The notes: generated by a model from the letters alone, not told the origin. A stretch of DNA of 64,000 nt from Rapidithrix thailandica (GCF_039710355.1 NZ_JBDKWZ010000013.1:1-64000), one strand, 5' to 3'; positions 8,380-17,730 are shown, counted from the first letter of the stretch. Numbers and translations are program-made.

Positions 8380-10416
8380 ATGGCAAATAACCCAAAAAAG
8401 AATCTTATCCCTAAAAATAACTCTCCTAAAAACAACTACCAGGTGTGGCTGTTGGTGTCTTTGATCATTGTGATCATCGGTTTGACCTATTTTAGCCGTA
8501 GCAAAGACCTGGTAAGCATTAACATGAAGCGCTTTGAGGAGATGCTTGTTGCAGGTGATGTGTCCAAAGTGACCGTAGTGAACAAAGAGTTTGTGGAGGT
8601 TACCTTGAATCAGGAAGCGGTGAAAAAAGACCGCTATAAAAATGAAATCGGGCAAGGGAGTCCTTTTTCCATTACACAAGGTCCTCATTACACCATGCGG
8701 ATCCTGTCTCCGGAGAAGTTTGTAGAGGAATTTGAAAAGTTCCAACAACAGCTTCCGGAGAATAAACAAATTGGCTTGAATGTAGAAAAAAGGGAGGACT
8801 TTAGTGGCTGGTTTGTTTCCTGGGCCATTTTCTTCTTATTGATTTTCGGTTTCTGGCTGTTGATGAGAAGGATGACCACCGGAGGGGCCGGAGGACAGAT
8901 TTTCAACATTGGCAAATCACGCGCAGCATTGTTTGATGCTGAGAATAAGGTGAAGATTACCTTTAGTGATGTCGCCGGCCTGGATGAAGCCAAAGAAGAA
9001 GTGGAAGAAGTGGTGCAATTCCTGAGAAACCCTTCCAAATACACTAACCTGGGAGGTAAAATTCCGAAAGGAGTATTGCTGGTAGGCCCTCCGGGTACAG
9101 GTAAAACCCTATTGGCCAAAGCGGTAGCAGGAGAGTCGGGTGTCCCTTTCTTTAGCCTTTCGGGTTCCGACTTTGTGGAGATGTTTGTTGGGGTAGGAGC
9201 CGCCCGTGTACGTGACCTATTCAAACAGGCCAAAGAAAAAGCGCCTTGTATTATCTTTATTGATGAAATTGATGCTATCGGACGTTCCAGAGGAAAAGGA
9301 CAAATGCCTGGAGCTAACGATGAACGCGAAAATACCTTGAACTCTTTGTTGGTGGAAATGGATGGTTTTGCCACGGATTCGGGAGTCATCATTATGGGGG
9401 CTACCAACCGCCCTGATGTATTGGATTCTGCTTTGTTACGTCCCGGACGTTTCGATCGCCAGATCAGTATAGACAAACCGGACATCAAAGGAAGAGAAAC
9501 CATCTTTAAAGTGCATTTGCGTCCGATCAAGTTGGATAACGATGTGAATCCTAAAAAATTAGCAGCGTTGACTCCAGGGTTTGCCGGAGCCGAAATCGCC
9601 AATGTTTGTAACGAAGCGGCATTGATCGCTGCCCGTAAGGACAAGAAAGCTGTGGAAATGGACGATTTCCAAAGTGCTATTGACCGGGTGATTGGCGGTT
9701 TGGAGAAAAAGAACAAAATTATTTCTCCGGATGAAAAGAAAATTGTAGCCTACCACGAAGCAGGTCATGCCGTGTCAGGTTGGTTCTTAGAGCATGCCGA
9801 TCCTTTGGTGAAAGTAAGTATTGTTCCTAGGGGAGTGGCAGCATTGGGGTATGCTCAATATTTACCCAAAGAGCAGTTCTTATATACCACCGAGCAAATG
9901 CTGGACGAAATCTGTATGTCTTTAGGAGGTAGAGCCGCTGAAGAAATTATCTTTAATAAGATTTCTACAGGAGCACTTAGCGACTTGGAACGCACCACCA
10001 AAATGGCCTATAGCATGGTGTCAGTGTATGGTATGAATGAAGAAATCGGGCATATTTCTTTCTACGATCCGAAACGCTCCGATTATGCTTTTGACAAACC
10101 GTATTCGGAAGCAACAGCTACCAAAATTGATCAAGAGGTGAAGAAACTGATTGATGCGGCTTATGAGCGTACAAAACAGTTGCTACTCGAAAAAAGAGAT
10201 GCCTTGGAAGCAATTGCTCAAGAACTTTTGGAAAAAGAGATCATTTTCCAAAATGACTTGGAGCGCTTAATCGGAAAACGACCTTTCGAGCATAAAACCG
10301 TTTACCAAGAGTTTACCGAAGAGCATGACAATGGAGAAGCTGATGAGGAAGCAAAAAAATCTTTGAATCAAGGTGAAGAAGACAAAGAAAAATTAGAAAA
10401 ATCAGAGCAAAAATAA
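8380..10416 (+). CDS. ftsH: ATP-dependent zinc metalloprotease FtsH
   Basis: This 678-residue membrane AAA+ protease degrades misfolded membrane proteins and unstable regulators. Two membrane segments at about 21-42 and 145-166 flank a periplasmic domain. The AAA module follows: Walker A GPPGTGKT at 236-243, Walker B FIDEID, second region of homology TNRPDVLDSALLRPGRFDRQ. The peptidase zinc site is HEAGH at 459-463 with Asp535 as the probable third ligand. The acidic, Lys/Glu-rich C-terminal tail is typical of the phylum. It follows rsfS and ends in a strong terminator. Confidence 0.97.
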   Translation: MANNPKKNLIPKNNSPKNNYQVWLLVSLIIVIIGLTYFSRSKDLVSINMKRFEEMLVAGDVSKVTVVNKEFVEVTLNQEAVKKDRYKNEIGQGSPFSITQGPHYTMRILSPEKFVEEFEKFQQQLPENKQIGLNVEKREDFSGWFVSWAIFFLLIFGFWLLMRRMTTGGAGGQIFNIGKSRAALFDAENKVKITFSDVAGLDEAKEEVEEVVQFLRNPSKYTNLGGKIPKGVLLVGPPGTGKTLLAKAVAGESGVPFFSLSGSDFVEMFVGVGAARVRDLFKQAKEKAPCIIFIDEIDAIGRSRGKGQMPGANDERENTLNSLLVEMDGFATDSGVIIMGATNRPDVLDSALLRPGRFDRQISIDKPDIKGRETIFKVHLRPIKLDNDVNPKKLAALTPGFAGAEIANVCNEAALIAARKDKKAVEMDDFQSAIDRVIGGLEKKNKIISPDEKKIVAYHEAGHAVSGWFLEHADPLVKVSIVPRGVAALGYAQYLPKEQFLYTTEQMLDEICMSLGGRAAEEIIFNKISTGALSDLERTTKMAYSMVSVYGMNEEIGHISFYDPKRSDYAFDKPYSEATATKIDQEVKKLIDAAYERTKQLLLEKRDALEAIAQELLEKEIIFQNDLERLIGKRPFEHKTVYQEFTEEHDNGEADEEAKKSLNQGEEDKEKLEKSEQK

Positions 10417-10442
10417 AGAACCAATTGTCTTTAAAATATCAG

Positions 10443-10471
10443 AGCCGCTTTCTTTCGAAAGCGGCTTTTTT
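10443..10471 (+). terminator. Terminator after ftsH
   Basis: A ten-base-pair stem, AGCCGCTTTC / GAAAGCGGCT, with a four-base loop is followed by a T tract, 26 bases after the ftsH stop. It is a classic Rho-independent terminator. Confidence 0.93.
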
Positions 10472-10532
10472 ATTATTTATCCTAGAAAGGAGCGGAAGAA
10501 AGCCAAAATGCAAAAGAACCGTTGGCGATACC

Positions 10533-11303
10533 CTAATGAGTCAGAAGTACTAAAGGGTCTTGCCCAAGTAATAGAACCATACTCTGATATAATTCCGGTT
10601 CCTGTGTTTTAAATTGTTCGGGCTTTTCAAAAAAGCACTCTACCGCTACGGCAAAAAATTCGTGATCGTTTACCTGACCATAAGCCCGGAAAATACTCTT
10701 CTCTCCCGATGCAATACGTTCCCGTTTTTTCGTACTGAGCGAAAGCCACTTTTCCAATTGATGTGTGGGCAAAAATTTATATTCTTTATTCAAAATCCGG
10801 TTTTCCAACTTTAAGGCATGTGCCATTTCATGCAAGCCCAAGTTGACTCCATCGTGTGGATGTATATACCCCTCTATAAAATTTTTCCATGAGAGGACGA
10901 TAATTCCCAGCCATGGGTTGACCTCCCCTTGATGGTAGTTGTGGTTAATGGTAGAGTAGTAATCGTCCGGATAAATCAGAATTTTCCGGAAGTGCTTCAA
11001 GTAAATATCGGGAAGTCCAAACGTCAACTGAACTGCCGAAGCGGCAATTAATGCTTTCATTTCATCTGTGACCTGGGGGAACCCGCGAGGAAAAAACTGT
11101 TTGCTGGAGATGAAATACTGAACTCTTCTTTCAAAGAGCTGCTGTTTTTTGGAGGGTAATCTTTTGTAATAAAGAAAATGCTCGATTAAGGCAGTTTTAT
11201 AATTCTCCTTTAAACGGATAAATGGGTTATGGATAAACTTTGAGCTATTTTGGTAAAATAGGTACAATGAAATAGTACTGACAAGGATTAGAATGAAATA
11301 CAT
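10533..11303 (-). CDS. MtfA-like zinc-dependent peptidase (M90 family)
   Basis: This 256-residue protein begins with a membrane anchor (MYFILILVSTISLYLFYQ). An earlier ATG at 11396 is in frame, but the internal Met gives the compact anchor. The catalytic segment is VNLGLHEMAHALKLEN, an HEXXH site in the setting of MtfA/M90 peptidases. The partner motif NDHEFFAVAVECFFEKPEQF near the C-terminus is also typical of that family. In enterobacteria MtfA binds the glucose regulator Mlc; nothing here suggests that partner, so the substrate is unknown. It stands alone, divergent from the macrodomain gene. Confidence 0.85.
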   Translation of the reverse strand: MYFILILVSTISLYLFYQNSSKFIHNPFIRLKENYKTALIEHFLYYKRLPSKKQQLFERRVQYFISSKQFFPRGFPQVTDEMKALIAASAVQLTFGLPDIYLKHFRKILIYPDDYYSTINHNYHQGEVNPWLGIIVLSWKNFIEGYIHPHDGVNLGLHEMAHALKLENRILNKEYKFLPTHQLEKWLSLSTKKRERIASGEKSIFRAYGQVNDHEFFAVAVECFFEKPEQFKTQEPELYQSMVLLLGQDPLVLLTH

Positions 11304-11592
11304 AGAAATTATCAAATTAATAAGATGGAAGGCACAGAGGGTTATGTTTACTAAGTACTTGCCTTTAGGTATACTATAAGGCAAATATATATTCAATTTG
11401 TACGGGAATGAATATGGTGAGAGTTTTCATTTACAAACTTTCAAAATGTGGTAAAGGAATGCTTGGTAAAAGAAATATGAGAAAAAGCATCTTTGTTTTA
11501 TCAAAATTGACAACAAAAAATATTTGTTTGGTCTCTCAATTAATTATTTTTATTGGTAATAAAAGCAAGCAAAAATTTTGGGGAGGAAGAAA

Positions 11593-12102
11593 ATGGAAAT
11601 TACGCTAAAGAAGGGAGATATTACCCAACTTAAGGTGGATGCCATCGTCAATGCGGCAAATACATCTCTTTTAGGAGGTGGAGGGGTAGATGGTGCAATT
11701 CACCAGGCTGCTGGGCCGGAATTGTTGCAAGAGTGTAAAACTCTTAACGGCTGTCCCACAGGCATGGCCAAAATCACCAAAGGGTATCAGCTTCCTGCAT
11801 CTTATGTGATTCACACAGTAGGGCCGGTTTGGAAAGGAGGCAACCACAAAGAAGCCGAGTTATTGGCCAATGCTTATGCTCACAGTTTGAAATTGGCTGA
11901 AAAACATCAACTAAAGTCTGTGGTTTTTCCCAATATTAGTACGGGAGTATATGCTTTTCCGAAAGAAGAGGCCGCCCGGATTGCCCTACAAACTGTGAAA
12001 GCCTTTGCTAATGAACAAAGTTCTTTGGAACAAGTGATTTTTGTTTGCTTTGATGAAGAGAATTATAAAATTTACGACCAATTAATTAGAGAGCTTGACT
12101 AA
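11593..12102 (+). CDS. Macrodomain protein, O-acetyl-ADP-ribose deacetylase (YmdB-like)
   Basis: This 169-residue protein is a single macrodomain. It has VDAIVNAANTSLLGGGGVDG, the ADP-ribose binding loop with the catalytic Asn and Asp; then GYQLPASYVIHTVGPVW; and the second loop FPNISTGVYAFPKEEAA. Such enzymes deacetylate O-acetyl-ADP-ribose and can remove mono-ADP-ribose from proteins. The ATG at 11593 is preceded by GGGAGGAAG and gives the normal N-terminus (MEITLKKGDITQL); an upstream start in the same frame is less likely. eboA starts 75 bases downstream on the same strand, so cotranscription is possible, but macrodomain genes are not a known ebo component. Confidence 0.93.
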   Translation: MEITLKKGDITQLKVDAIVNAANTSLLGGGGVDGAIHQAAGPELLQECKTLNGCPTGMAKITKGYQLPASYVIHTVGPVWKGGNHKEAELLANAYAHSLKLAEKHQLKSVVFPNISTGVYAFPKEEAARIALQTVKAFANEQSSLEQVIFVCFDEENYKIYDQLIRELD

Positions 12103-12177
12103 AAGTACAAGAAAGAGCTTTGCCGGTTAAACAGTCCAAAGCCTTTCCTTTGAAACTCATTAACATAAAAATATCCT

Positions 12178-13137
12178 ATGAACTACCAAGCTGACTTAAT
12201 CCCAACCCAACAACTTTTTCAACGGTTGATTGATAAGTATGCCACAGAGAACGGAACAGACTGGGTAAAGCAAAAAGCAGAGGCATATAAACAAAGTCCT
12301 GCGAATCGTACTTTTTTCCTGATGTTTAGTGCCGCCCCACGTTTTGTCGGCAAAGAACCCATCCCATTTACAACAGAGGAGTTAGCAGAAGCCCAAGCTT
12401 TACGTAAGGGATTTGACCTCACTGGTTGGACTATGGACCAATTGGTACGGGTATATTTTGTATTGCACCTTCCGCATAAAGACCAATCGGCCTATGTGCA
12501 ATTGCTAAATCAAGTATTTGAGATGGCCGATATGCATGAGTTGGTAGCCTTGTACACGGCATTGCCTATATTGCCCCACCCTGAAGCTTTGGCAAAAAGG
12601 GCGGCAGAAGGGATTCGTACCAACATGACTGTGGTATTGGATGCCATATGCCTGAATAACCCTTATCCGGCTGAATATTTGGACGAGATAGCCTGGAACC
12701 AACTGGTATTGAAATCGGTCTTTACCGAGCGCCCCCTTTACAAAATTTTAGGGGCCGATTCACGGGCGAATGCCCATTTGGCCCATATGCTTTCCGATTA
12801 TGCTCATGAGCGATGGGCTGCTTCAAGGTTGGTGACTCCGGAGCTGTGGCGTTTTACGGGTCAATTCCTCAATGAGTCGTTACTTCAGGATATGAAGACC
12901 TTAGTTGCCAAAGAAGATCCACATGAACGATATGCTGCAATTCTGGCTTGTATGGAGAGTTCTTCCGGCTTGGCAAAAGATCTGCTGAAACACCATCAGG
13001 ACCTTGTAAAAGAAGTACAAGAAAAACAATTGGATTGGGACCGCCTGGGTGCTGCATATGAAGTTGATAAAGGACCTTTGCCAACAGGTTATCAACAAGC
13101 GGGTAGCGGAGTGTCAGTTTCCGATCCGGAAGCATAA
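12178..13137 (+). CDS. eboA: EboA-domain protein
   Basis: This 319-residue soluble protein, mostly helical, matches my recollection of EboA, the first gene of the ebo (also called EDB) clusters found in Bacteroidota, cyanobacteria, pseudomonads and eustigmatophyte plastids. Supporting stretches are AEAYKQSPANRTFFLMFSAA, the leucine-rich middle with LPHPEALAKRAAEGIRTNM, and NPYPAEYLDEIAWNQLVLK. There is no signal peptide or membrane segment and no recognisable catalytic motif. It is followed by eboB and eboC on the same strand, which supports the call more strongly than the sequence alone. The biochemical role of EboA is unknown. Confidence 0.82.
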   Translation: MNYQADLIPTQQLFQRLIDKYATENGTDWVKQKAEAYKQSPANRTFFLMFSAAPRFVGKEPIPFTTEELAEAQALRKGFDLTGWTMDQLVRVYFVLHLPHKDQSAYVQLLNQVFEMADMHELVALYTALPILPHPEALAKRAAEGIRTNMTVVLDAICLNNPYPAEYLDEIAWNQLVLKSVFTERPLYKILGADSRANAHLAHMLSDYAHERWAASRLVTPELWRFTGQFLNESLLQDMKTLVAKEDPHERYAAILACMESSSGLAKDLLKHHQDLVKEVQEKQLDWDRLGAAYEVDKGPLPTGYQQAGSGVSVSDPEA

Positions 13138-13261
13138 GGCAAAAGCTATTCTGTAAAATAAAAGAGGTTTTGACCTTTATCTTTCTCTCTGCATTGTGAG
13201 TTTTTCAAAACTAGAAAATGCGGAGATTCCTCATTGATCTTCAATTAAAAAAAATCTAACT

Positions 13262-14170
13262 ATGAACTTAGACAATATCCGGGGAATGAAGTTTTTGGAT
13301 TCCCATATTCACATGACTTCCCGCACGACTGATGACTATGAAGCCATGAGTAAGGCGGGAGTAGTGGCCATTATCGAGCCTTCATTTTGGTTGGGGCAGC
13401 CGCGTACGGAAGTGGGCTCTTTTAAAGATTATTTTAGCAGCCTGGTAGGATGGGAGCGCTTTAGGGCAAGTCAGTTTGGCATTCATCATTATTGTACCAT
13501 TGGCTTAAACTCTAAAGAAGCGAACAATGAAGCATTGGCTGAACAGGTGATGGAAATATTGCCGATGTATGTTTGCAAAGAAGGAGTTGTAGGGGTTGGA
13601 GAAATCGGCTATGATGACCAAACTCCGGCGGAAGACAAATACTTCAGAGCTCAATTGGAGTTGGCAAAAGAAGTGAATTTACCGGTACAAATTCACACAC
13701 CTCACCGCGATAAACGGGCAGGAACCTCCCGTTCTATGGATGTGGTGGAAGAACACGGCATTCCTCCCCATATGGTGGTGATCGATCATAATAATGAAGA
13801 AACCGTGAAAGAAGTACTGGACAGGGGATTTTGGGCAGCCTTTACCATTTACCCTAAAACAAAAATGGGGAAAGAGCGAATGGTAGAAGTATTGAAAAAG
13901 TATGGGCCAGAGCGCATTATTGTGGACAGTTCTGCTGATTGGGGAGTAAGCGATCCCCTGTCTGTACCTAAAACTGCCTCCTTGATGTTAAGTCACGGAA
14001 TCCCGAAAGAGCATGTCGAGCAAGTCTGTTATCAAAACCCTCTGGAGGTGTATAAACAAAGTGGACAGATAGATGAAAATGATTGGTTGAACCCTCAGGG
14101 AGTGGATCAGAGAGAGTTGTATAATGGTAACAGTGTGTTGAGAGGTCAGGAACCGATGGTGAATAAGTAA
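13262..14170 (+). CDS. eboB: TatD-family metal-dependent hydrolase, EboB
   Basis: This 302-residue protein has the amidohydrolase/TatD metal set in a TIM-barrel order: His15 and His17 (DSHIHMTS), Glu114 (GVGEIG), His145 (VQIHTPH), His176 (VIDHNN) and Asp222 (VDSSADWG). All ligands are present, so it should be active. The substrate is not known. In ebo clusters the second gene is a TatD-like hydrolase, and this one lies 124 bases after eboA. A hairpin with a T run follows it, before eboC. Confidence 0.87.
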   Translation: MNLDNIRGMKFLDSHIHMTSRTTDDYEAMSKAGVVAIIEPSFWLGQPRTEVGSFKDYFSSLVGWERFRASQFGIHHYCTIGLNSKEANNEALAEQVMEILPMYVCKEGVVGVGEIGYDDQTPAEDKYFRAQLELAKEVNLPVQIHTPHRDKRAGTSRSMDVVEEHGIPPHMVVIDHNNEETVKEVLDRGFWAAFTIYPKTKMGKERMVEVLKKYGPERIIVDSSADWGVSDPLSVPKTASLMLSHGIPKEHVEQVCYQNPLEVYKQSGQIDENDWLNPQGVDQRELYNGNSVLRGQEPMVNK

Positions 14171-14201
14171 ACGATACTGGAATATTTTAATACAAATGTA
14201 T

Positions 14202-14248
14202 ACATCCTGTACCGGGCTTTTGAAGGCTTGAGGCAGGATGTGTTTTTT
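14202..14248 (+). terminator. Possible terminator between eboB and eboC
   Basis: An eight-base-pair stem, ACATCCTG / CAGGATGT, closes a 24-base loop and is followed by GTTTTTT. It lies 32 bases after the eboB stop. The long loop makes it weaker than a standard terminator. If it works, eboC needs its own promoter. Confidence 0.55.
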
Positions 14249-14360
14249 CCTCAGATCAGGTTTGTAATCTTTCAGGTGAAATAAGCTTTTAGAGGTTGTA
14301 ATATGGTTTCTAAAACTGTTATTTAGGAAAATGACAGGCGAGCTTATTTTCTTTCTATCT

Positions 14361-14395
14361 TTGAAAGATTCAGGAGGGTTTGTCATTTACCTTTG
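14361..14395 (+). promoter_or_regulatory. Candidate eboC promoter
   Basis: TACCTTTG at 14388-14395 matches the Bacteroidota -7 consensus TAnnTTTG. A TTG lies upstream at 14361, with a spacer of 24 bases, a little longer than the usual 17-23. The eboC start is 58 bases downstream. Other TTTG-containing stretches are nearby, so this is a tentative call. Confidence 0.35.
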
Positions 14396-14452
14396 TAAAA
14401 ATAATCCTACAAAACACAAAAAAGCCTTTTGTGAAAAAGGCCGCTCAATACT

Positions 14453-15364
14453 ATGAAAACAGTTATCGCTTATTTAAGATTAATGCGCCCGGCAAATATT
14501 CTCACAGCCATTGCTGATATCATGTTGGGGTATGCCGTTACCGGATCTGTCATTGAAATTTGGAACAGTGAGGAAAAATGGCTGATTAACCCGGATATTT
14601 CAGCGTTGCTCTGGTTAGTTATTGCCACAATAGGCCTTTATGGAGGGGGAGTGGTGTTTAACGATGTGTTTGATGCCGAGCTGGACAAAGTAGAGCGCCC
14701 CGAACGTCCGATTCCCAGCGGTAAGGCCAGTATCGCGGGAGGAAGTATATTAGGAGCGTTACTCTTGTTGACAGGCGTGCTTGCTGCTTGGCAAGTATCG
14801 GCCGTCAGTGCAATATTAGCGTGCGTCACAGCTGCACTCGCTTTAATTTATGATAAAATAGGCAAGCATCACGACTTTTTTGGCCCGTTGAATATGGGGG
14901 CTTGCCGGGGAACCAACCTTTTGTTAGGGATGAGTGCCGTAACGGCAACCGTATATCAGTATTGGTACATTGCCTTGATTCCTGTAGTATATATTTCAGC
15001 CATCACAATGATTAGCCGGGGCGAGGTACACGGTAAAAACCTAAAGGCCTTGCAAGGGGGGATGGGGTTGTATTTGTTGGTGGTGTTGAGCATTGCCGTT
15101 ATGGGAGTGTTGGAGCAATATCATTGGCATGCCGCTCTTCCCTTCCTGATGCTTTTTGCCTATCTGATCTTTCCACCCTTGGTTAAAGCCATTCGCAAAC
15201 AGCGCCCCCAACTTATCGGACGGGCGGTCAAAGCCGGAGTACTTTCGCTGATTGTAATGGATTCAGCCATTGCGGCAGGGTTTGCCGGAATACAATACGG
15301 CTTGTTGATTTTATTACTTTTACCGGTTTCGATGTTGCTTGCCAAGGCTTTTGCCGTAACCTAA
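14453..15364 (+). CDS. eboC: UbiA-family prenyltransferase, EboC
   Basis: This 303-residue polytopic membrane protein is of the UbiA superfamily. The first Asp-rich motif reads N70-D71-V-F-D74-A-E-L-D78 and continues into ERPERPIPSGKAS, which binds the Mg-prenyl diphosphate. The second conserved region (YDKIGKHHDFFGPLNMGACR) is the EboC-like variant. About eight or nine membrane helices are visible. UbiA enzymes attach polyprenyl chains to aromatic acceptors; the acceptor here is unknown. In complete clusters eboC is followed by eboD, E and F. Here the next gene (rnr) is convergent, so the set ends at eboC. Confidence 0.9.
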   Translation: MKTVIAYLRLMRPANILTAIADIMLGYAVTGSVIEIWNSEEKWLINPDISALLWLVIATIGLYGGGVVFNDVFDAELDKVERPERPIPSGKASIAGGSILGALLLLTGVLAAWQVSAVSAILACVTAALALIYDKIGKHHDFFGPLNMGACRGTNLLLGMSAVTATVYQYWYIALIPVVYISAITMISRGEVHGKNLKALQGGMGLYLLVVLSIAVMGVLEQYHWHAALPFLMLFAYLIFPPLVKAIRKQRPQLIGRAVKAGVLSLIVMDSAIAAGFAGIQYGLLILLLLPVSMLLAKAFAVT

Positions 15365-15382
15365 GCCTTGACAGACCAAGTT

Positions 15383-17533
15383 TTATAACATTTCAAAGTC
15401 AATAGTGCGTTTGGCGATATTGGTATTCTTTACCAATATTTTCACTGGATCACCAATGGCATAGGTTTGCTTATATTTCTTACCAATGACTTGTTTATTT
15501 TCTTCATCATAATAATAAAAATCATCTTGCATGGATGAAAGCCGTACCATACCCTCGCATTTGGTGGTATTGAGTTCCACATAAATGCCCCACTCGGTTA
15601 CTCCGGAGACGATGCCTTCCATCTCTTCATCGATATAGTTCTGCATAAACTCTACCTGCTTGAACTTAATGGAAGCCCGTTCCGCTTCTACCGCCCTTCT
15701 TTCCCGCTCGGAGGAGTGTTTGCAACGCTCTTCAAATTCGGCCTTGTCGGCAGCGTTTCCTCCGTCCAGGTACTGTTGCAAAAGGCGGTGTGCCATCATG
15801 TCCGGATATCTTCGGATAGGAGAGGTAAAGTGAGAATAATGTTTAAAGCCCAAACCATAATGCCCGAGAGGTTGGGTGGTGTACACGGCTTTGGCCATGG
15901 CCCGGATTGCCTGACTTTCGATGATGTTTTGTTCGGGTTTTCCTTCCAGTTCTTTTGCCAGTTGGTTCAACGAACTGGCCAAGTTCGTTTCGTTAAGGTT
16001 TAATTCATAACCAAAACGTTTGGCAAAATTGGAGAAATTAGCCACTTTTTCCGGGTCCGGATTGTCGTGAGTCCGGTATACCATCGTTTTGGGTTTGCCT
16101 TTCTCCTTTTGTCTGAAAACAAATTCAGCCACTTTTTTATTAGCCAGCAGCATAAACTCTTCAATCAGCTTGTGAGCATCTTTTCTGACTTTCGGGAAAA
16201 GCCCCAATGGGCTGCCGGTTTCATCCAAATGGAATACTAATTCTACCGACTCAAAAGAAATGGCTCCGTGTGCAAAGCGCTCTTTCTGGAGTTTTTTAGC
16301 CAATTCATTCAAGGTATTGATTTCCGTAGTAAAATCTCCTTCTCCCGTTTCAATGGCTTCCTGTGCTTCTTCGTAAGTAAACCTCCGGTCAGAGTGAATC
16401 ACTGTACGGCCAAACCATTCGCTTTGTACCTGGGCATATTCATCTAATACGAAGACGGCTGAAAACGTTAACTTGTCTTCATGAGGGCGCAATGAGCACA
16501 ATTGGTTAGAGAGCTTTTCCGGTAACATCGGTACGGTGCGGTCCACCAGATATACCGAGGTAGCCCGGTTGTATGCTTCCATTTCCAATTCGGTATTGGG
16601 CTTTACATAGTGGGTGACATCGGCAATATGGATTCCTATTTCCCAATGACCTTCAGCCGTTTTGCGAATTGAGAGTGCGTCATCAAAATCTTTGGCGTTA
16701 AAAGGGTCAATGGTGAAGGTCGTAACCTCCCGCATATCCCTGCGTTTATCGATTTCTTTTTGAGAAATTTTGTCGGGGATATTGGCTGCGGCTAACTCCA
16801 CATGCTCCGGGAAATTGAACGGTAATCCGTACTCAAACATGATGGCATGGATTTCTGTTTCGTTTTCTCCGGACTTTCCTAATACTCTCTTGACAATTCC
16901 TACCGGGTTTTTGTCGGTAGGCGACCATTCGGTAATTTCTACAATCACGCGCTCACCATGCTGTGCTTCTTGTATATCATCCAGATTGACAAACACATCG
17001 AAGTGCATTTTTCGATCGTCTACAATAACAAAGGCAAAGCGGGATGAAATTTCGATAGTACCGACAAATTCACTTCTGGAGCGTTTGACTACTTCCGTAA
17101 CTTCTCCCTCCAGGCGGTTTCTGCGATTGTTGTAGAAGGTGCGAATTTGTACCCGGTCGCCATCCAAAGCACGGTTGAGGTTATTTGAACTGACCCAAAT
17201 ATCTTTTTCCATCCCTTCAACCAGGATATAGGCATAGTGAGGGTTAACATAATCGACCACGCCTTCAAACGAATCCGCCTCTCGGGTTCCTTGAAAGTAG
17301 GTGCCCTTTATCCGTTTGATAAAGCCCTCATCAGCCAGGTGTAATATAAAATGTAAAAACTCCTTGCGGGACTTTTTGTCTTTGACTTTAAATGTTTTAT
17401 ATAACGTTTTAATGGATTGCTTTTGGGGGGCTACATTGTTGAGGAAGGAGATGATTTGATTACCTAATTGGGCGGTTACTTTTACCCGTTTGGTAGTTTT
17501 CTTTTTCTGTTTTGTTTTATTCTGTCGCTTCAT
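15383..17533 (-). CDS. rnr: Ribonuclease R
   Basis: This 716-residue 3'-5' exoribonuclease is of the RNase II/R family. In order it has an N-terminal helix-turn-helix part (about 20-75), cold-shock/OB domains (about 85-240), the RNB catalytic domain and a C-terminal S1 domain (from about 635, GIVSGVTEWGIYVELN). The RNB active site is visible in FTIDPFNAKDFDDALSI, whose Asp residues bind Mg. HYSHFTSPIRRYPDMMAHR is the other RNB hallmark. It degrades structured RNA and takes part in RNA quality control. It is convergent with eboC, only 18 bases away. Confidence 0.96.
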   Translation of the reverse strand: MKRQNKTKQKKKTTKRVKVTAQLGNQIISFLNNVAPQKQSIKTLYKTFKVKDKKSRKEFLHFILHLADEGFIKRIKGTYFQGTREADSFEGVVDYVNPHYAYILVEGMEKDIWVSSNNLNRALDGDRVQIRTFYNNRRNRLEGEVTEVVKRSRSEFVGTIEISSRFAFVIVDDRKMHFDVFVNLDDIQEAQHGERVIVEITEWSPTDKNPVGIVKRVLGKSGENETEIHAIMFEYGLPFNFPEHVELAAANIPDKISQKEIDKRRDMREVTTFTIDPFNAKDFDDALSIRKTAEGHWEIGIHIADVTHYVKPNTELEMEAYNRATSVYLVDRTVPMLPEKLSNQLCSLRPHEDKLTFSAVFVLDEYAQVQSEWFGRTVIHSDRRFTYEEAQEAIETGEGDFTTEINTLNELAKKLQKERFAHGAISFESVELVFHLDETGSPLGLFPKVRKDAHKLIEEFMLLANKKVAEFVFRQKEKGKPKTMVYRTHDNPDPEKVANFSNFAKRFGYELNLNETNLASSLNQLAKELEGKPEQNIIESQAIRAMAKAVYTTQPLGHYGLGFKHYSHFTSPIRRYPDMMAHRLLQQYLDGGNAADKAEFEERCKHSSERERRAVEAERASIKFKQVEFMQNYIDEEMEGIVSGVTEWGIYVELNTTKCEGMVRLSSMQDDFYYYDEENKQVIGKKYKQTYAIGDPVKILVKNTNIAKRTIDFEML

Positions 17534-17698
17534 GCGCTTTGGGTGTTAATAAGTTAGTTCTAAAAAATTATTTACAAATTGGTAGGTGTAAATTGCCTAA
17601 AATCAAGACAAATCACAAGTCTTTTTAATATCATTGAGGTGCTTGAAAGAAGAGGGAGAAGGATCCCGCATGCCAACGCCTACATTTTTCTGACGGGC

Positions 17699-17730
17699 TA
17701 AAGATACGATAATTTAAGGGACATAAACAA
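17699..17730 (-). promoter_or_regulatory. Candidate rnr promoter
   Basis: Read on the minus strand, TTG (17730-17728) is followed after 21 bases by TATCTTTA (17706-17699), one mismatch from the Bacteroidota TTG-N17-23-TAnnTTTG pattern. The resulting 5' leader to rnr would be about 160 bases. Tentative. Confidence 0.35.

Noticed and set aside
8688..9716. 342-codon frame antisense to ftsH
   Set aside because: It is a shadow of the strongly conserved ftsH coding sequence; the encoded sequence is low in recognisable structure.
11408..11608. 66-codon open frame upstream of the macrodomain gene
   Set aside because: It overlaps the macrodomain gene start in another frame and has no protein-like features.
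15343..15370. CAAGGCTT / AAGCCTTG hairpin at the eboC-rnr junction as a terminator
   Set aside because: It overlaps the end of eboC and has no T run on either strand, so I do not call it a terminator.
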